A stretch of DNA of 64,000 nt. It comes from Archivesica marissinica (taxonomy: Eukaryota > Mollusca > Bivalvia > Venerida > Vesicomyidae). The notes under the pieces are model-generated. The model saw nothing but the letters and a program-made list of their open reading frames with translations, made no database searches and was not told the DNA's origin. How positions within the stretch are numbered: position 1 is the stretch's first letter; every line of letters starts with the position of its first letter. Both the position numbers and the translations under genes were made by a program. The stretch is taken from assembly GCA_014843695.1 (NCBI GenBank), contig CM026403.1, positions 49,066,296 through 49,130,295 on the forward strand, written 5' to 3'. This document shows positions 24,375-35,415 of this stretch, one piece after another.

Positions 24375-24922
24375 ATCCAGGTGAGTGGCATCATTGATTG
24401 ACCTTTTTGCAAACCACCCTCTCTGCTCTTAAGTGAGGATTCCTAGAATGTTATGAGAAGTTATAGTCAACCTATCGGCCGGTAAAGACTAGGTGTATTT
24501 TTCTTGTTAAGCTTTTCATTAAATCCAGAGATTATTTCGAGATGACTATTGAAGCCTCCCAACTTGTCCAGTGTAAAGAAGAGTTCAAAACAAACTAGGC
24601 AGCCTAGTCTTTAGAGAGGAGCCTCAAACAACCTCTTTGCACCAGGTTGTCTGAATATCCTCACTACTGATTAAGTTGTCTGGTGCAAAGTTTGTTCAGA
24701 AATCCTCCGTAAACTGAACAAATATATCGCTTCCATAGTTATCTTGGCGTCCTCTCAAGACTTGATGAATTGTCTGGTGCCAAGTTTGACAAGAAAACTG
24801 TTCTAATCTGTACCAGTTGATTGGTTGACAAAGAAACCTCTATACTCTCTAGGAATCTTCGCTTAAGAGCAGAGGGGATACATGTAAAATTATCAATCAA
24901 GGAGGCCACTCATCTGGTTGTG
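24375..24922. mobile_element. Imperfect inverted-repeat element
   Basis: The left arm (about 24380-24446: AGGTGAGTGGCATCATTGATTG, then CTCTGCTCTTAAGTGAGGATTC) is matched by the complement of the right arm (about 24848-24915: CTAGGAATCTTCGCTTAAGAG ... ATCAATCAAGGAGGCCACTC). The interior repeats TTGTCTGGTGCAAAGTTTG-type words. It resembles a degraded foldback or MITE. Confidence 0.6.
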
Positions 24923-25404
24923 ATGATGTCTTGCATCGAACTGACAGCAGACTGGATTGATATATAATCACACATAGATTTTGTACAAATGTCAATTGTC
25001 CGATTTAGGGTCATCGGCCATATGGAAGAAGGCAGGACGGTTGATTTGGGAAAGTGCCACATGGCCTTGGCACCGGACCAATCATATGGCTTGCATAGAA
25101 GATCATCATACTTGTGAGGGCTTTGCCGCATGGAAGTTGTAGATGCGACAGTAACATCTCAGGTGTTAACTCGGGTGTGTCAAAACAGGATGTAGACTAG
25201 GGTGAGTGGAACAAAACATGGATTCGGGTGTGGAACTTGCTGAAGACTCGGACCAGTGGAATTAGCATTGACTGGTTAAACAGGCAGTAGACTGATTAGA
25301 GTTGAACAGACCGTAGATGCTGGCATGTGGAATGCGCCATAGACTTGTGTGTGTGAAAAAGGCCATAGACTAATTCGAGTTAAACACGCCACAGACTCGA
25401 CTCG
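24923..25404. other. Degenerate ~40-bp repeats, no gene called
   Basis: From about 25150 the words GACTAGGGTGAGTGGAACAA, GACTCGGACCAGTGG and GACTGATTAGAGTTGAACAG recur at roughly 40-bp spacing. The frame at 25131-24910 on the minus strand (74 codons) is not low-complexity but has no homology or splice support. Confidence 0.4.
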
Positions 25405-26395
25405 TCTTGATGTTGAGCCGTAGTGAGAGTTTGAGCCGCAGTGAAAGTTTGAGCTGCAGTGAGAGTTTGAGCCGCAATGAGAGTTTGAGCCGCAGTGAGA
25501 GTTTGAGCCGCAATGAGAGTTTGAGCCGCAGTGCGAGTTTGAGCCGCAATGAGAGTTTGAGCCGCAGTGAGAGTTTGAGCTGCAGTGAAAGTTTGAGCCG
25601 CAGTGAGAGTTTGAGCCACAGTGAGAGTTTGAGCTGCAGTGAGAGTTTGAGCCATAATGAGAGTTTGACCTGCAGTGAGAATTTAAGCCGCAGTGAGAGT
25701 TTGACCTGCAGTTAGAGTTTGAGCCGCAATGAGAGTTTGAGCTGCAGTGAGAGTTTGAGCCGCAATGAGAGTTTGAGCCGCAGTGAGAGTTTGAGCCGCA
25801 GTGAGAGTTTGAGCTGCAGTAAGAGTTTCAGCCGCAGTGAGAGTTTGAGCCGCAATGAGAGTTTGAGCCGCAGTGAAAGTCTGAGCTGCAGTGAGAGTTT
25901 GAGCCGCAATGAGAGTTTGAGCCGCAGTGAAAGTTTGAGCTGCAGTGAGAGTTTGAGCCGCAATGAGAGTTTGAGCCGCAGTGAGAGTTTGAGCCGCAAT
26001 GAGAGTTTGAGCCGCAGTGAGAGTTTGAGCTGCAGTGAAAGTTTGAGCCGCAATGAGAGTTTCAGCTGCAGTGAGAGTTTGAGCCGCAATGAGAGTTTGA
26101 GCCGCAGTGAGAGTTTGAGCCGCAATGAGAGTTTGAGCCGCAGTGAGAGTTTGAGCTGCAGTGAAAGTTTGAGCCGCAGTGAGAGTTTGAGCCGCAATGA
26201 GAGTTTCAGCTGCAGTGAGAGTTTGAGCCGCAGTGAGAGTTTGAGCCGCAGTAAGAGTTTCAGCTGCAGTGAGAGTTTGAGCCGCAGTGAGAGTTTGAGC
26301 CGCAATGAGAGTTTGAGCTGCAGTGAGAGTTTGAGCCGCAATGAGAGTTTGAGCTGCAGTGAGAGTTTGAGCCGCAGTAAGAGTTTCAGCTGCAA
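25405..26395. repeat. 18-bp minisatellite
   Basis: About 55 copies of GAGTTTGAGCCGCAGTGA, with variants CTGCAGTGA and CGCAATGA alternating in a semi-regular order. Frames on both strands stay open for over 220 codons (SLSRSE-type and LKLSLR-type repeats). These are artefacts of the 18-bp period. Confidence 0.97.
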
Positions 26396-26904
26396 ATTTT
26401 GGTTGTTTAGATTAACTTAAGTCAATGCATTGTGATGCGAGTCAATATATCCCATCTCTTGTTAATCTGCATCTTATCATAATTATATTTAATTTTGTCC
26501 CAACATGTCGCCTGTTCAATAGTTTAAAAATTGTACCTGCATAAATGAATTATTGGTAGCATTAGTAACTACTTATAGTAAATCAAGTTAGTACATGCCT
26601 TTCTGCCTTAGTTGATGCGACGTCAGAATGGAGCTGCGGGGATGGATCAGTTCACCTGTACACACACACACACACCTTTCACCGAGCTGATCTTGAACCA
26701 AGTCGTGCCAACTAGTCATTGGTCATTACAACTATGGTTTCGAAAGTAGCTACTTTTGCCATCATATCTTGTGTATAAATGTAGCTACCATTGCATAGTA
26801 TTGTCCATGCATTGTGTTGAGATTTTCTATAATTTGCATGGCTTTTTAACGTGTAATTCATTATGAATAGTGTTCGAAGTGTCGCGTCTTTAAGATAAAA
26901 CTTG

Positions 26905-27290
26905 AATAGTAAGGGCTTGAACTGTAGCGATGGTTTGAACTGTAGCGAGGGCTTGAACTGTAGCGAGGGCTTGAACTGTAGCGAGGGCTTGAAGAACTGT
27001 AGCGAGGGCTTGAAGAACTGTAGCGAGGGCTTGAAGAACTGTAGCGAGGGCTTGAAGAACTGTAGCGAGGGCTTGAAGAACTGTAGCAAGGCCTTGAAGA
27101 ACTGTAGCGAGGGCTTGAAGAACTGTAGCGAGGGCTTGAAGAACTGTAGCGAGGGCTTGAATAACTGTAGCGAGGGCTTGAATAACTGTAGCGTGGGCTA
27201 GAACTGTAGCGAGTTTGAGCCGCAGTAAGAGTTTGTGCCGCAGTAAGTGTTTGTGCCGCAGTAAGAGTTTCAGCTGCAGTAAGAGTTTCA
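26905..27290. repeat. Minisatellite, 18- and 21-bp units
   Basis: Begins with 18-bp units (GGCTTGAACTGTAGCGAG), changes to 21-bp units carrying an extra AAG/AAT (GGCTTGAAGAACTGTAGCGAG), and ends with units of the 25405-26395 type. A 3-bp insertion has spread through about ten copies. Confidence 0.93.
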
Positions 27291-27814
27291 GCTTCAAGTA
27301 TACTCTCTCTCAAATTTTGGTTGTTTAGGATTTAATGTAAAGTCAATGCACTGGTTAAACTGCGTTGTATGATAATTATATTTAATTTGTTCCCAACGTG
27401 TCGCCTGTTGTTCAATAGTTAAAATAAATTGTACCTGAATAAATGGATTATTGGTAGCATTAGTAACTACTTAGTAAATCAAGTTAGTACATGACTTTCT
27501 GCCTTAGTTGATGCGACGTCAGAATGGAGCTGCGGGGATGGATCAATTCACCTGTACACACACACACACACACACCTTTCACCGAGCTGATCTTGAACCG
27601 AGTCGTGCCAACTAGTCATTGGTCATTACAACTATGGTTTCGAAAGTAGCTACTTTTGCCATCATATCTTGTGTAAAAATGTAGCTGCCATACATAGTAT
27701 TGTCCATGCATTGTGGTGAGAATTTCAATAATTTGCATGGCTTTTTAACCTGTAATTCATTATGAATAGTGTTCTAAGTGTCGCGTCCCTAAAGATAAAA
27801 CTTGAATAGTAAGG

Positions 27815-28230
27815 GATTGACCTGTAGCGAGGGCTTGACCTGTAGCGAGGGCTTGACCTGTAGCGAGAGCTTGAACTGTAGCGAGGGCTTGAACTGTGAC
27901 GAGGGTTTGACCTGTAGCGAGGGCTTGAACTGTAACGAGGGCTTGAACTGTAGCGAGGGCTTGAACTGTAGCGAGGGCTTGACCTGTGGCGAGGGCTTGA
28001 CCTGTAGCGAGGGCTTGAACTGTAGCGAGAGCTTTAACTGTGGCGAGGGCTTGAACTGTGGCGAGGGCTTGAACTGTGGCGAGGGCTTTAACTGTAGCGA
28101 GGGCTTTAATTGTAGCGAGGGCTTGAACTGTAGCGAGGGCTTTAATTGTAGCGAGGGCTTGAACTGTAGCGAGGGCTTGAACTGTAGCGAGTTTGAGCCA
28201 CAGTAAGAGTTTGAGCCGCAGTAAGAGTTT
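27815..28230. repeat. Minisatellite, 18-bp units
   Basis: About 21 units of GGCTTGAACTGTAGCGAG with ACC/AAC and GTAGC/GTGGC variants. None has the 21-bp insertion form seen in the sister block, so the two blocks have evolved separately since duplication. Confidence 0.93.
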
Positions 28231-28288
28231 CCCGAAAATTATTGGTATCCTCCAAATAGAAAAGAACAAGTTGTTTTGACCCGATGTC

Positions 28289-28522
28289 ATTGGACACTCT
28301 TATCTTACTCATTCCTTTATTCTGAACTGCAAGGATCCACCAGAATGTATCCCTTACCAAGAAAATTTTGCAATCAAACATATATTGACTGAATGTATCG
28401 ATGTGAATGAGATTAGATCCCGCTACTATATAGAAAATTCTATGAAAAATATTTTTAATACTGTAGAACCAAAGTTGATTTTATCCTTTTTAAAGAAAAT
28501 AAATATTTTTAACAAATTATAA
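28289..28522 (+). pseudogene. LINE reverse-transcriptase ORF, C-terminal remnant
   Basis: A 78-codon frame ending TAA at 28520-28522 reads IGHSYLTHSFIL, then a Cys/His cluster (PPEC ... IKHILTEC), then ILSFLKKINIFNKL before the stop. This pattern (IGH-LTHS, C...C, HIL-EC, final FL helix) is the usual C-terminus of non-LTR retrotransposon ORF2 proteins. An in-frame stop lies just upstream at 28277. The sequence is 5'-truncated and its 3' tail ends in (AATC)n. Confidence 0.75.
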
Positions 28523-28654
28523 TAAATATATTTTAACATGTATAAATCTGTATATTGAAATGGTGTAAAATGTAATAAAATTTTACATATTGTACCATAA
28601 AAATATTTTATCAGATGCTCCATGACCCTTTTCTGTTGAGGCATCTATAAATAA

Positions 28655-28655
<1 letters not shown>

Positions 28656-28692
<37 letters not shown>
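28656..28692. repeat. (CAAT)n tail of the LINE remnant
   Basis: About nine perfect CAAT repeats directly after AATAAAA. It is likely the retrotransposon's 3' tail. Confidence 0.9.
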
Positions 28693-28784
28693 GAAATACT
28701 GCTAATGATTTGTAATGTTTTCATATTATATCTCGCCCAGATGAGGCAATTAGTACTGTTACTCTACAATATCTACTCTTTATT

Positions 28785-29065
28785 GCAGCAACGGGCGGCA
28801 CTGCTTTCTAGTGAATCGGTATCGTGGACTATTCTAGTACTGCAGCAACAGGCGTCGCTGCTTTCTAGTGAACCGGTATCGTGGACTATTCTAGTACTGC
28901 TGCAACAGACAGCACTGCTTTCTAGTTAACCGGTATTGTGGACTATTCTAGTACTGCTGCAACAGGCGGCACTGCTTTCTAGTGAACCGGTATTGTGGAC
29001 AATGCTAGTACTGTAGCAACAGGCGGCACTGCTTTCTAGTCTACCGGTATCGTGGGCAATGCAAT
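28785..29065. repeat. 57-bp minisatellite
   Basis: Five copies with GCAACAGGCGGCACTGCTTT, CTAGTGAACCGGTATTGTGG, ACTATTCTAGTACT. Unrelated in sequence to the 57-bp satellite at 22261. Confidence 0.93.
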
Positions 29066-29228
29066 AGTGTCGAGCAGTAGTTCGCTGATGCTTGTGTCCA
29101 CTATAGTGTCGAGCAGTAGTTCGCTGATGCTTGTGTCCACTATAGTGTCGAGCAGTAGTTCGCTGATGCTTGTGTCTACTGTGGTGTTGAGCAGTAGTTC
29201 GCTGATGCCTGTGTCCACTATATAGTGT
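29066..29228. repeat. 39-bp minisatellite
   Basis: Four copies of a unit with GTGTCGAGCAGTAGTTCGCT and GATGCTTGTGTCCACTATA, abutting the previous array with no spacer. Confidence 0.93.
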
Positions 29229-29312
29229 CGAGCGCTGTATATTTGATCTCTTAAAAGTACCGGGTTAAAGCCCTGAATGTGTATACATTATGTGATAACA
29301 CGCTAAAATGTG

Positions 29313-29533
29313 TGGCATCCGTGGTCCAGTGGTAGAGCGTCGGATTTGGAATCGATCGGTCCGGTGTTCGATACTCGATCAGGCCACGTATGTAGTGTCA
29401 TTGAGCAAGGCACCTCACACACATTGCTTAGTACTGGTTAACCACTTAGGTCGGCTAGGCTTGCACAGGAAAACATGTCTACGTCCCCGCAAGGGGTTTG
29501 ACATTCATGGAACATACATACATACATACATAA
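29313..29533 (+). mobile_element. SINE-E
   Basis: tRNA-like head (GGCATCCGTGGTCCAGTGGT, A box; CCGGTGTTCGATACTCG, B box), body GAGCAAGGCACCTCACACA and TACTGGTTAACCACTTAGG, then a (CATA)n tail. The TACTGGTTAACC word is shared with SINE-D, suggesting a common central domain. Confidence 0.78.
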
Positions 29534-30225
29534 AATAAACTCGGTACAGTTTCGGTCCATTACGGTTTTTATCTCAATCTGTTAAGCGATCATCATGATA
29601 GGTAAAAGATACGAGTAACTGCCAAGGCAATTTGGAAGTAAACATTTGTGTGTTTTTTTGCTATGATATCACGTCACTGTATATGTTTTAAATACTTTAT
29701 GATACTTAGCGAGGTACAATGTGTGAGTGACCAGGTGATGACACTTGCAATAACATAATTAAAATAAAGTAACCTAGCCCAAATCTGGATTTGAACCCAC
29801 GACCAACCTCATGATCCTTGTTTAGTTGTTTAAATGTTAGGCCCTTAGCTGTTAGGCAGTTAGGGTAGAGGCAGTAATCCCACAAAACAGGTGGCAGTAA
29901 ACTAAAGCTGAAAAGTAGAATACTCTTCAATTGAAGATGAAATTTAACCCTAACCCTAATGTCCATATTACTGTCAATTGTCTCACATTAGTCAGTTACT
30001 GCCCATTGTATATTTCGTTAACGCATGATCCTCCTTTGACTGGAGGCGACAACACTACTGCTTGACCCATCGCTATCAACGCTAGATCTATAGCGAGGTA
30101 CAAGTCTACCTACATTGTATGTACCATTACACTCCTCCCTCTTCACAATGTTTTAATCCAGACATCGAATGAACAGTCAAGTTTATACAGAATCCAACGG
30201 AATATATAGCCCTCCAGCCGAGGAG
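29534..30225. other. No gene recognised
   Basis: Unique AT-rich DNA. 29780-29815 looks like a tRNA T-arm remnant on the minus strand (GGTCGTGGGTTCAAATCC). There are two telomere-like CCCTAA units at 29947-29959, too short to call. Confidence 0.5.
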
Positions 30226-30300
30226 TCTGTTTAGTTTATACAAATTTATTCTAGCTTGATTGCAAAACAAGTTCTTACAACTTGTATTAATCACTCTCGA
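30226..30300 (-). mobile_element. SINE-C tail fragment
   Basis: TTTATACAAATTTATTCTAG, TTGATTGCAAAACAAGTTC and AATCACTCTCGAGA match the SINE-C 3' end read in reverse. Confidence 0.75.
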
Positions 30301-30417
30301 GAGGAGTCTGTTTAGTGAAATCATGGGCCCGAATAAACACTTCTGATGAAAAAACATTCTGACACCATTAATTTATGATTAAATTGACAGCCAAAATGGT
30401 CACAGCTTTTACCGATT

Positions 30418-30562
30418 TGTTAACAGATCCGGAGTTCAAGCCCTGCTGGAGCTGTTATGATTGTGCCCTTAGGCAAGGCATTTAAATTCCACATGCTTCT
30501 CTCCTTCATAGCGATGTATTCCATCAGGAATGAGGTCTCGATAGTGGTTAATATAAGTTGAA
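30418..30562 (+). mobile_element. SINE-C, head-truncated
   Basis: AGATCCGGAGTTCAAGCCC, GATTGTGCCCTTAGGCAAGG, GAATGAGGTCTCGATAGTGG. The tail is cut after ATATAAGTTGAAA. Confidence 0.8.
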
Positions 30563-30807
30563 AGAACAGATGTTTGGCAGGTTGGTTGTGGATTATTCGT
30601 CAAAATGGTCACAGCATTTACTGATTTGTTAACAGATCTATGGCAGGCTGGTTGTGTATACAAGCATTCCAATGTTCAGTCGATAAATATTAAGAGGATA
30701 TTTGTTTTTTCAGTTATTTGATTTAACCATATTTTATTGCATATGTAATACATTCGACAATACAATATTACATACGAGCATGAATCAAATGTGAAATAAG
30801 TTAACAG

Positions 30808-30844
<37 letters not shown>

Positions 30845-30889
30845 TTGTGTAACATAGCAAAAGGGTCGGGCCACAAGTTATAACCAATA
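30563..30889. other. AT-rich DNA with a (TA)n tract
   Basis: A pure TA run lies at about 30811-30841. No gene. Confidence 0.6.
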
Positions 30890-30890
30890 T

Positions 30891-30899
30891 TAGAAAACG
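30891..30899. repeat. Left target-site duplication of the MULE
   Basis: TAGAAAACG, identical to 35571-35579. The match extends to 10 bp if the preceding T is counted. Nine bases is the usual duplication for Mutator-like elements. Confidence 0.8.
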
Positions 30900-30905
30900 T
30901 AACCG

Positions 30906-31017
30906 GTCATAACGGCGACAAACCAAAACGGCGACAGGTAAAATAGTCATAACGGTGACGCTCTGTTTTTGGTCATGGTCATAACTGCGACACCATGAAT
31001 AAGTCAGAACGGCGACA
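30906..31017 (+). repeat. Left terminal inverted repeat and subterminal motifs
   Basis: 30906-30937 is the perfect inverted repeat, itself two AACGGCGAC words. Diverged copies follow at about 30945-30959 (GTCATAACGGTGAC), 30979-30991 (GTCATAACTGCGAC) and 31004-31017 (GTCAGAACGGCGAC). Clustered motifs at an element end are likely transposase-binding sites; the FLYWCH finger is the plausible reader. Confidence 0.85.
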
Positions 31018-31790
31018 TACATATATACCTCTCATCATGTAAATCCTCGCCTTAGTTTCTTGGATGATCTTGAATGTTACGAGAATAATACACTCCCAGA
31101 CAATACACTCCCAGACGATGTTAACTATTAATATGCACTTGATAAAAATAAACGTTGATACATGGTTGTGTTTATTGCTTGCTGTTATTCATATTGATCA
31201 CTGTTTATGTACTGAACAATCCTTGTATATATATACTAGTATTATTCAATGTGTATACATGTACATGTTTGTACTGTTTGGACCGGGGCGGTGTTAGTTA
31301 GTGGGAATAAATATATATATATCCCACATTTACCCAAAACTGCCTTGTGTCATTCTTGTCTAAATGTATTTAGTGTGCCTGGTTTACAAATATAATAAAC
31401 TGTTACACCTAGGCTAAGTTACAACGCAATACGAAATATATGATAGAGTTTTATTAGGGATATATAATAACCCGATGTGTTATAGGAGGCTCCAGTGGCT
31501 TATCAACAGCGATTAGATCATATGGGTTTATTATGGGGCTGGTCAGCTGCAGAACAAAGCTGCAGGTTCTATGATCATACTTACCATTTGATATTACTAG
31601 CTGGTTTATTATGTTATCAGTGAAAGTGGATATCATATCATTTATAGCGAAGAAAGCTTTAAACTATTTGATTAGTATTTGATGCCAAGTCCAATCGGAG
31701 CAGATCTGAGGGGTGGACAAGCATCGGACCAGCAGGTGGCATACATGGCCAATGGCTTTCCTGGTACCCCTGTGTGGCTTCCCTCTGTCT

Positions 31791-31797
31791 TATAAAG
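31791..31797 (+). promoter_or_regulatory. Candidate TATA box of the transposase gene
   Basis: TATAAAG lies 43 bases upstream of the first in-frame ATG (31840). This would give a 5' UTR of roughly 10-20 bases. It is a position-based inference only. Confidence 0.4.
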
Positions 31798-31839
31798 CCC
31801 ACGGGGGCCTCTAATCCACAATCCAGTTCTTTCTCGGCG

Positions 31840-34800
31840 ATGGATGTTCAACACGACTTAGGTTACGAACCATGTGGATGTCTGCGTTGTGGGCAGATAG
31901 TATGGCCAAGGCAGGAGGCTATTCTGTGTGATGGATGTAACCTCTGGCAGCATCGCGTGTGCGGTACAGGTACATACTTTTTTATACTGTTTAATCTGAC
32001 ACAATATTCACTTGTGTTTGTGAGTTGATATATATATATGCGCTGCCGCTGTTAAAGTTATGCGATTCGACGTTTATTTTGTTTCATATTTGGGGCGTCA
32101 TAATCGCTGGGTTTCCTTTTACCAATCGATTTTACAACAATACATTTATATATAATTATACGTGGATATAAAGTTAAAACCACACCGCTGTTCACTAGTA
32201 AAAGCATGTGGTCGTGTTAAAGTTAAAATGCTCAATTTGAAGTCGGCCAAGGCATTATCGTGCAGAAAGCAATCCGGCATATGCGCCCCCTGGTGGCCAA
32301 AATTTACACTAAAAGAAACTACATCGTGCCGTGTGCGTGATTGGTCCAAACGCTGTCCCTATAAACCGCTGCATAAATTACTAGTACTCTGCTTGACCAA
32401 AACTGTTCTAGCGTGTTTTACATTCATTCATTGTAATGTGGAACTGTTTGCACTTATGTGACCATTTCAATTCTTCTTTAATATGACATTTTGCAGACTA
32501 GGGAATATTTAAGTACTGGGTCAAAATCAGCTAAAGTACTATCCAATACAATAGGATAATTATTGTGCTATTTTATTGTTAGAAGTTTTTGAATATAGAA
32601 ATTTAATTTAGGTGGATTAGATGCAAAAATAAGTTTGGTCAAACACTCCATTTTATATATTCAATAGCTCTATATTTATAGCTCTTTTAACTGTCATTTT
32701 CTTTATTTCAATCATCTATTATACACCCATACATAATTTGGAGCCTATCTAAGCAGTTTGCAAATGACAAAGTTGCGGACGTTACTAATTACACTTTAAA
32801 TAGCTGATTATGGACTTTGGATTTCGTTCAATATGCAGTTTTTGCGCAATCAGCTAGAAAGGATATTGAATCGCGGTGCACTGAAAAGTGATATTGATAC
32901 ACTTGTTATAATATCTATATATATTTCCGTGGGTCCTGAAGAAAATGGTTTCTCTTGGGTTTCTTCTTTTGTAGTTGGACTAAGCTTATTGTTTAACATC
33001 AACATAACGGGCCTTAATCCGCAGAAACATTAAACTATGAATAATATACATAAACCGCAATGGCCACCGATACCTATACGCTGCGTAGCGCAATTTAAAT
33101 GTAATACCACTTGCTATAACTGTAACTTTTGTCTTGCAGGCATGTCGCGTTCCACATACAGACGGTTCATAAAGCAGGGTGAAGACTTTCCGTGGCTGTG
33201 CGATGCCTGCAAACCACCGACCACACCGTCACCTTTATATCAGGAGCCAGATCGGACTGTCGACTCGGACGTTTCTGAAGGGGGTGTGCCGAGCAATATG
33301 GACGTATCGATGCCTGCACATGAGGTAAATAATACAACAGTTATGATTATGTAATAAATAACATACATAATTTGGACATTAAGTGCTATCCAATTAAGGT
33401 CTGTTTGGTACATATTTAAATGGCAATTATTGACTCTACGGTCATGTACATAGCTCTGAATTCTATATATTTATATCTACCTTCGACAATTATGATAGTA
33501 ATTACTATCCGGCACCATTTTGATGTACTTTTTGTTTTAGCTTCCAGCTCCTGTAGCAGAAAGTACCCGACTAACTTTTGGGCAGGGTACCGACGACAGC
33601 ATAGACGTTTCTGACCACGAAACCAGTGTATCTCGCATCTCTGTCGCACCAGCCGCACACGATGCCACATACACCATCAATTCCACGGCCCCACTTGACG
33701 CCACGTTACCTTCGTTCGATGTTCCCGTTCCCCTGCAGGAAGTCTCGCTCGACGACAGTGTCCCCATTGGAGCTGTGCCTAATCGTTTAGACGAGCCTAC
33801 CTTTGAGGTCGTGATCGCTGGGTCACAAAAGGGAAAAGAGAAGTTGGTACAGAGTTGCGGTTACAGCTTTGTGCTTGCAAGACGGCGTCATAATGTTACT
33901 TACTGGCGTTGTAGTGTCAGATCAAAGGCTTTAAGGTGTCCTGCTACCGTTTCACAAAGAGGTGCTGCTTTCACCACTGGCTTCAACCCGCATACTCATC
34001 CAGCGGATACTGGTATACGGACAGCCGTGAAAGTGTCCACGCAAGTAAAAGCTACGGCCAAAAATGACGTCTTCACCTCGGCTGCCGTCATTGTGGAAAC
34101 CGTTCTGCAGGAGGCCACGCATGGTGCCGGACCTTTACCCAACCCGGTACTACTAGCCCGAAACGCAAACCGTTTCCGACAGGCCCTTCGTCCAGCTGAT
34201 CCAAAGGACATGGATTTTGTTGTGGAGGACTCCCACATCCCCCAGGAATTTCTACGGGCTGACGTGACGGCTGGTACTCGGCGGCACCTGATATTCGCCA
34301 CCACACGGATGCTGGAGCTGCTCGCTGCCTCCAAGCAGTGGTATATGGATGCGACGTTCTTCGTAGTCCGGAAGCCCTTCACCCAGCTCTTTAGCATCCA
34401 CGCGTTCGTGAAATCCGGTGACAACACCAAGCAAGTACCACTTGTGTTTGCGCTGATGTCTGGCAAGCGGAAACAGGACTACAGGCGTGTCCTGGAACGT
34501 GTCAGGGACATGCTGCCCTCACCGCCAGCTGTGAGGGGGGCAGTGTTAGATTTTGAAGCTGCAGCATGGCGGGCCGTGAAGCTTGTGTTTGGAAATCGTG
34601 TGAGTGTAATGGGGTGTTGTTTCCATTGGAACCAAGCGGTATTCCGCAAAATCCAAGAATTGGGCCTGCAACAAGCGTATCAGGGAGACAATGCAACCAG
34701 AGTCTATTGCAAGAAACTCATGGCTCTGCCTTACCTGCCACACGAGCATATCATCCCAGTGTTCCGCACACTAAAGCTACAGGCTGCCACCCCTCAACTC

Positions 34801-35165
34801 CAGCGGCTAACAGCCTACATCGAGTCCACGTGGGTAGATAGTTCAGTGTGGCCACCACGGCGCTGGAGCGTCTTCAACCAGCCAATACGAACAAATAACG
34901 ACTGTGAAGGGTGGCACCGGCGAATGAACACCAAGGCAAAAAACAAGGGACACTTACCTTTCTACGTTCTGGTTCAACTGCTCCACGAAGAGGCGCGGAT
35001 GGTCAACCTTCAAGTCCGGCTTGTTGGGGAGGGCGCTGTGCACGTAGTACCAAGTACCGGAGGATACAAGAGCGCCTGTCACGCGTCTGGGCCAGCTACG
35101 TCAGTGGCGACACCTCCCCACTTCGTCTGCTCAAGCAGTGTGCAAGGCTTAACGGCCCCAACTAG
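31840..35165 (+). CDS. PHD-FLYWCH-MULE transposase, three exons
   Basis: Exons: 31840-31969, 33140-33324, and 33541 to a stop at 35163-35165 or 35197-35199. The splice sites are ACAG/GTACAT, TTGCAG/GC, GAG/GTAAAT and TTTTAG/CTT, and phases agree. The protein is about 645-657 residues. An N-terminal PHD finger has all eight ligands (C14, C17, C30, C33, H38, C41, C64, C67) and is split by intron 1. A Ser/Thr/Asp-rich linker follows. A FLYWCH-type finger (Y226, W227, C229, C238, H256, H258) comes next. The MULE DDE core has D375 (WYMDATF), D442 (VLDFEAA), the CxxH motif C464-H467 (GCCFHWN) and E561 (RTNNDCEGW). The family cuts and pastes its own element by recognising terminal repeats in the nucleus; the PHD finger suggests chromatin targeting. 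The frame read from exon 3 runs to 35199, but the last ~45 codons look unlike the family. The next frame gives KYRRIQERLSRVW and LLKQCARL up to 35165, so a one-base shift near 35020-35060 is likely. Confidence 0.88.
32283..32296 (-). promoter_or_regulatory. CTCF-like core motif inside transposase intron 1
   Basis: The minus strand reads CCACCAGGGGGCGC, an exact match to the classic CTCF core consensus as I know it. A CCAAT-type ATTGG (about 32339) and a TATAAA (about 32360) lie downstream, so this part of the intron may act as a regulatory region. Binding is inferred, not shown. Confidence 0.45.
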
Positions 35166-35194
35166 ACTAGACTTTATGCCAATACATGTATTCA

Positions 35195-35200
35195 AATAAA
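35195..35200 (+). terminator. Polyadenylation signal of the transposase gene
   Basis: AATAAA sits 30 bases after the TAG at 35163-35165 but overlaps the TAA of the longer frame. Normal spacing favours the shorter frame as the true C-terminus. Confidence 0.55.
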
Positions 35201-35415
35201 AACAGTCGTGAATTAATGCCAAACACGGAAAGTCTGGCTTTGTTATAATTGTCACCTGTGCGGCAAATCTGCACGTGATTATGTATCCCGTCCTGCATGC
35301 CGGCTTCTTGTTTTGTAGACCAAGCACGTGGGCACTGTTTACATGTTCAACCAATCACAATGTGCTTTACATAAGTAGGTGGCGTTTATCAATTCTAACC
35401 TGGGCCAAGATTTAC

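Larger units (their letters stand above)
26360..28230. repeat. Two tandem copies of a ~900-bp segment
   Basis: Copy 1 (about 26360-27275) and copy 2 (about 27250-28230) share the unique stretch from AAATTTTGGTTGTTTAG through GTGTCGCGTC to AAGATAAAACTTGAATAGTAA. Identity is high, with small indels. Each copy carries its own minisatellite block. Confidence 0.9.

Noticed and set aside
23768..24412. Ser/Thr-rich minus-strand frame of 214 codons
   Set aside because: Driven by a (GAG)n tract plus Ser/Thr codons; no domain, no supporting splice sites, and one end lies in an inverted-repeat element. Kept only as an unresolved region.
24910..25131. Minus-strand frame of 74 codons with ordinary composition
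   Set aside because: No recognisable homology, no convincing donor after it, and its end lies in the inverted repeat.
25380..26420. RS-like (SLSRSE) and Leu/Lys-rich (LKLSLR) repeat proteins
   Set aside because: An 18-bp minisatellite keeps frames open on both strands; neither has a start context, splice sites or flanking domain.
29940..29965. Telomere-like CCCTAACCCTAA
   Set aside because: Only two units; too short to be an interstitial telomere.
32162..32461. 99-codon frame in the transposase first intron
   Set aside because: No family resemblance, and the splice sites flanking exons 1 and 2 are strong and phase-compatible, so this is intron.
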